DNA from: an uncultured Bdellovibrio sp.
GTDB taxonomy: Bacteria; Bdellovibrionota; Bdellovibrionia; Bdellovibrionales; Bdellovibrionaceae
DNA length: 7,204 nt
Reading direction: 5' to 3'
Assembly: GCA_946482355.1 (NCBI GenBank)
Contig: CAMLRE010000105.1
Span: forward strand, 1-7,204
Shown: piece by piece, positions 4,863 to 7,204 of the stretch
Layout of the letters: every line of letters begins with the position of its first letter
Numbering within the stretch: position 1 is the first letter of the stretch
Notes under the pieces: generated by a model
Told to the model about the DNA's origin: nothing
The model's database searches: none
The model's input: the letters and a program-made list of their open reading frames with translations, nothing else
Made by a program: the position numbers and the translations under genes

Positions 4863-6185
4863 ATGAAGGCATTAGGAAGTCATATTTTAGTTGAGTTCAC
4901 AAACTGCAAAGGCGACATCTTAAACGATGTTGGAGCTATTGAAGCTGCAATGGTTAAAGCGGCACAAACTGCAGGCGCAACAGTCATCAACTCAACATTC
5001 CACCACTTTTCTCCGTATGGAGTTTCTGGCGTTGTGGTAATCCAAGAATCACATTTAGCAATTCACACTTGGCCTGAGTACAACTACGCAGCGGTAGATT
5101 TATTTACATGCGGCGGTTCGGTTGATCCTTGGGTATCTTTCGAATTTTTAAGAAATGCATTCGGCGCAAATTACTCGGCTTTAGAAATGAACCGCGGTTC
5201 AACTCAAGTTATCAAAAAAGGTGACTCGTTACAGGTTAAGCCAAACGATGCTGAAAACTATGATCCATCTAAAGGTTACAAAATCAGCCGTAACGTTTGG
5301 TTCACTGACAAAGATGAGAACCAAGCTTTATCTTTACGTTACACAGGTGAAATTTTATTCGACGAGCGTTCTGAATTCCAACGCGTTCGTATTTTAGATT
5401 CTTGCGCTTACGGTAAAATGTTAGCGATCGACGATATGGTTATGTGCACTGAGCGTGACGAATACCACTATCACGAAATGATTTCTCACCCTGCTGCTCA
5501 AGCTTTCCAATCTGTAGCTGGCCCGTTAAAGAACGTTCTGGTTATCGGTGGCGGTGATGGCGGTACTATCCGTGAATTATTCAAATACAACACTGTTGAA
5601 AAAATCACGATGGTTGAAATTGATGAAGCAGTTATTCGCGCTTCGAAACAACACTTACCGCAAATTGCGCGTGAATTTTCTAATCCAAAATTAAACTTAA
5701 TCATCGGCGATGGTATTAAGTATGCTTCTGAAGCAAAACCAGAAACTTACGATTTAATCGTAGTTGATGGTTCTGATCCAGCAGGCCCGGCAGAAGGTTT
5801 ATTCACAAAAGAATTTTACACAAACTGCATGAAGGCTTTAAAACCAAACGGTATTTTAGTGACACAAGGTGAATCACCAATGTTCCACTCAAGTACTTTT
5901 GTTGAGTTAAATAACTGCTTAAAAACTGTGTTTGGCCAAAACCAAGTGCACACGATTTTATTCCACCAACCGACTTACCCGTCTGGTATGTGGTCTCTTC
6001 AAATGGCGATTAAAGGCCAGTACCACCCTGTAAAGGATTTTAAAGCAGCTCAGGCCGCTCAGTTTGTGAATTCACAACAGCTTAAGTACTATAACGAAGA
6101 TCTACATAGTGCGGCGTTTACTCTGCCTACTTTTGTTCGTAATATGCTTAACGGAGTCCCAACGGATTCTAAGTACTGTCAGTAG
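4863..6185 (+). CDS. speDE: Fused S-adenosylmethionine decarboxylase / spermidine synthase (SpeD-SpeE)
   Basis: One 440-residue polypeptide carries two successive steps of polyamine synthesis. Residues 1-115 are a class 1b SpeD proenzyme. [12 protein letters not shown] gives the self-cleavage site before S63 (which becomes the pyruvoyl cofactor) and H68; FTCG gives C83. These positions equal those of Thermotoga maritima SpeD. A linker (about 116-145) leads to Spe[29 protein letters not shown] (199-206), the nucleotide loop IGGGDGG (228-234), E252 in VEID, D302 and D305 in [19 protein letters not shown], and TYPSGMW (371-377). The first domain makes decarboxylated SAM and the second moves its aminopropyl group to a diamine, most likely putrescine giving spermidine. 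Length equals the sum of normal SpeD and SpeE. After autocleavage, the SpeE domain stays on the alpha chain. The start matches the usual SpeD beginning MKALG. The exact amine acceptor is inferred. Confidence 0.95.
   Translation: MKALGSHILVEFTNCKGDILNDVGAIEAAMVKAAQTAGATVINSTFHHFSPYGVSGVVVIQESHLAIHTWPEYNYAAVDLFTCGGSVDPWVSFEFLRNAFGANYSALEMNRGSTQVIKKGDSLQVKPNDAENYDPSKGYKISRNVWFTDKDENQALSLRYTGEILFDERSEFQRVRILDSCAYGKMLAIDDMVMCTERDEYHYHEMISHPAAQAFQSVAGPLKNVLVIGGGDGGTIRELFKYNTVEKITMVEIDEAVIRASKQHLPQIAREFSNPKLNLIIGDGIKYASEAKPETYDLIVVDGSDPAGPAEGLFTKEFYTNCMKALKPNGILVTQGESPMFHSSTFVELNNCLKTVFGQNQVHTILFHQPTYPSGMWSLQMAIKGQYHPVKDFKAAQAAQFVNSQQLKYYNEDLHSAAFTLPTFVRNMLNGVPTDSKYCQ
6117..6145 (+). promoter_or_regulatory. 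Weak candidate promoter for sodB inside the end of speDE
   Basis: TTTACT (6117-6122) and TAATAT (6140-6145) are spaced by 17 bp, each matching four of six consensus bases. Transcription would start near 6152, within the last codons of speDE, giving a leader of about 110 nt with both intergenic hairpins. AT-rich coding DNA often contains such matches, so this is tentative. Confidence 0.2.
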
Positions 6186-6195
6186 TTCCACTAGT

Positions 6196-6221
6196 TTAAG
6201 TGGGGCTACGACCCCACTTAA
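6196..6221 (+). terminator. Strong intergenic hairpin after speDE, no U-tract
   Basis: TTAAGTGGGG (6196-6205) and CCCCACTTAA (6212-6221) form a perfect 10-bp stem with the loop CTACGA, beginning 10 bases after the speDE stop. No T run follows in either direction, so it is not a canonical rho-independent terminator. It could be a 3'-end stabiliser, a processing site between speDE and sodB, or a U-less terminator. An alternative stem CCACT (6188-6192) with AGTGG (6199-6203) would compete with it. Confidence 0.45.
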
Positions 6222-6230
6222 TTAGGAAGT

Positions 6231-6245
6231 CGTGCGCAACGCACG
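6231..6245 (+). promoter_or_regulatory. GC-rich hairpin just before the sodB Shine-Dalgarno
   Basis: CGTGCG (6231-6236) and CGCACG (6240-6245) pair perfectly around the loop CAA. The stem is far more GC-rich than the surrounding DNA and ends four bases before the AAGGA ribosome binding site. It could protect the 5' end of a processed sodB message or modulate ribosome access. Structure is seen; function is inferred. Confidence 0.4.
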
Positions 6246-6249
6246 CAAG

Positions 6250-6254
6250 AAGGA
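6250..6254 (+). promoter_or_regulatory. Ribosome binding site deciding the sodB start
   Basis: AAGGA lies seven bases before the ATG at 6262. It rules out the in-frame upstream GTG at 6232, which would add ten charged residues foreign to the SodB N-terminus, would start inside a hairpin, and has no ribosome binding site of its own at good spacing. Confidence 0.8.
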
Positions 6255-6261
6255 ACTTACA

Positions 6262-6882
6262 ATGTTTAAACTACCTCAATTACCATACGCAAAAACGGGC
6301 TTAGCTCCATTATTCAATGAAGAGCAAATGACTTATCACTACGATAAGCACCACAACGCGTACATCGTTAACTTAAATAAATTCATCGAAACAGATGCTT
6401 CTTTAAAAGGTAAATCTTTAGAAGAAATCGTTTTATCATCTTCAGGCGGCATCTTTAACAATGCAGCTCAAATCTGGAATCACACGTTCTTCTGGTTTGG
6501 TATGTCTCCAGCTGGTCAAGGTGGCCAACCTTCAGCTGAATTAGCCGCTCAAATCACAAAAGATTTCGGTTCAATGGACGAGTTAAAAGCTAAGTTCGTT
6601 GACGGCGGTGTTAAAACTTTCGGTTCTGGCTGGATCTGGTTATGTGTAGATAATTCTGGAAAATTATCTTTAGTTTCAACTTCAAATGCCGCAGTTCCAT
6701 TCACTAACAACGGCCCAACACCGATTTTAACTGCCGACGTTTGGGAACACGCTTACTACGTTGATTACAGAAACTTACGTCAAAAATACCTTGAGACTTT
6801 CTGGAACCACATCAACTGGAATTTCGTAAACGAAAACTTCGCCTCTAAAAAAGTTCGCGATTTAACTAAAACAATGGTTTAG
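6262..6882 (+). CDS. sodB: Superoxide dismutase, iron type (SodB)
   Basis: A 206-residue Fe/Mn-family superoxide dismutase that converts superoxide to oxygen and hydrogen peroxide, probably as a cytoplasmic dimer since there is no signal peptide. It starts MFKLPQLPYAK, the standard SodB opening. The four metal ligands are present: H26 (YHYDKHH), H74 (WNHTFFW), D159 and H163 (DVWEHAYY). Q70 in NNAAQIWNH is the active-site glutamine in the position used by iron enzymes, and the AAQ-WNHTF context is iron-type; manganese enzymes usually have a glutamine from another position. Metal choice is inferred from these residues and cambialism is possible. The length equals that of typical SodB. It lies 76 bp after speDE on the same strand, with two hairpins between them and a strong terminator after it. 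Spermidine synthesis and superoxide removal both protect from oxidative damage, but co-regulation is only suggested by position. Confidence 0.96.
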   Translation: MFKLPQLPYAKTGLAPLFNEEQMTYHYDKHHNAYIVNLNKFIETDASLKGKSLEEIVLSSSGGIFNNAAQIWNHTFFWFGMSPAGQGGQPSAELAAQITKDFGSMDELKAKFVDGGVKTFGSGWIWLCVDNSGKLSLVSTSNAAVPFTNNGPTPILTADVWEHAYYVDYRNLRQKYLETFWNHINWNFVNENFASKKVRDLTKTMV

Positions 6883-6915
6883 GTACGCCGTCCCTTTTTC
6901 GGGAGCAGAGTGCCA

Positions 6916-6953
6916 AAATAAAAAAGGGAGATTTCGATCTCCCTTTTTTATTT
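6916..6953. terminator. Bidirectional intrinsic terminator with UUCG loop
   Basis: A perfect core stem AAAAAAGGGAGAT (6920-6932) with ATCTCCCTTTTTT (6937-6949) closes on a TTCG tetraloop, and A-T pairs extend it to 6916/6953. It has an A run on one side and a T run on the other, so it is an efficient terminator on both strands. It lies 34 bases after the sodB stop and directly before the stop of the converging membrane-protein gene, and probably serves both. Confidence 0.9.
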
Positions 6954-6954
6954 C

Positions 6955-7204
6955 TTAAGTTAATATTCCTTTTTTTTCTAAGTGCTTCATATAAAAAATA
7001 ACCGCGATCATAGCCATTATACCCAAGACGACTCCGAAATTTCCCTGTCCCATAACAGCACCGTAGTTTTTGAAAATGTAATTGTACGCTAATACCACAC
7101 AGTTAAATATTACACCGACAGTAAATATCTTTATGGCAACTTTTTTTAGTTTAAATAAGTAGATCACTGTAAGCAAATTAACGATGAGCAGCCCAAATGT
7201 TGAA
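6955..7204 (-). CDS. Integral membrane protein of unknown function (partial, N-terminus outside window)
   Basis: The last 82 residues of a reading frame that stays open to the right edge. A TTG at 7176 could act as a start but has no ribosome binding site and would cut through the first hydrophobic segment, so I treat the gene as entering from outside. Three likely membrane spans are visible: about residues 3-17 (truncated), 24-44 (IKIFTVGVIFNCVVLAYNYIF) and 56-72 (FGVVLGIMAMIAVIFYM), followed by a short basic tail KHLEKKGILT. By the positive-inside rule the KLKK loop (18-21) and the C-terminal tail suggest cytoplasmic placement. No family motif is recognised. It converges on sodB and shares its terminator. 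It could be a small multi-span protein or the end of a larger transporter-like one. Confidence 0.6.
   Translation of the reverse strand, partial: STFGLLIVNLLTVIYLFKLKKVAIKIFTVGVIFNCVVLAYNYIFKNYGAVMGQGNFGVVLGIMAMIAVIFYMKHLEKKGILT

Noticed and set aside
6232..6261. GTG start extending SodB by ten residues
   Set aside because: It lies inside a hairpin with no good ribosome binding site; AAGGA at 6250-6254 and the family N-terminus support the ATG at 6262.
1..7204. tRNA, rRNA, CRISPR array, insertion sequence or prophage
   Set aside because: No cloverleaf, repeat-spacer pattern, transposase motif or terminal repeats were seen on either strand.

Overview
The window looks like ordinary chromosomal DNA from a Gram-negative bacterium of moderate to low GC, with Leu read mostly as TTA. 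It encodes several exported proteins, including a lipoprotein with a clear lipobox. A fused SpeD-SpeE polyamine enzyme, a stand-alone RlmK-type methyltransferase and Bdellovibrio-style duplicated-cysteine lipoprotein architecture suggest the Bdellovibrionota or a neighbouring deltaproteobacterial lineage. That placement is inference. No tRNA, rRNA, insertion sequence, phage gene or CRISPR array was seen, and no stretch without a gene exceeds about 220 bases.

Layout from left to right. On the minus strand, a small secreted protein of unknown function (855-1406) is followed 33 bp later by the N-terminal 273 residues of a secreted M14-like zinc carboxypeptidase of the DUF2817 family, cut by the left edge. 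Divergent from this pair is a LysR-type regulator (1539-2402) resembling the ArgP/IciA branch. The 132-bp gap between them holds a TATAAT box, a 7-bp-arm inverted repeat and DnaA-box-like 9-mers. The lysR gene converges on a 409-residue lipoprotein gene (2403-3632, minus) with no base between the two stop codons. The best terminator for the lipoprotein gene lies inside the lysR coding sequence.

The plus-strand block on the right is metabolic: rlmK (23S rRNA m7G methyltransferase, 3855-4781), the speD-speE fusion (4863-6185) and an iron-type superoxide dismutase (6262-6882). The gaps are 81 and 76 bp and contain RNA hairpins. A strong UUCG-loop terminator closes the block and can also serve the converging membrane-protein gene that runs off the right edge.

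Working together: SpeDE would convert S-adenosylmethionine and a diamine into a triamine such as spermidine, and SodB removes superoxide. Their adjacency may reflect shared housekeeping or stress expression, but the sequence does not prove co-transcription. The LysR gene may control the divergent secreted-protein/peptidase pair. I found no clear multi-gene defence or other novel system. The most unusual items are the duplicated four-cysteine lipoprotein, the SpeD-SpeE fusion, the terminator embedded in lysR, and structured leaders upstream of rlmK and sodB.
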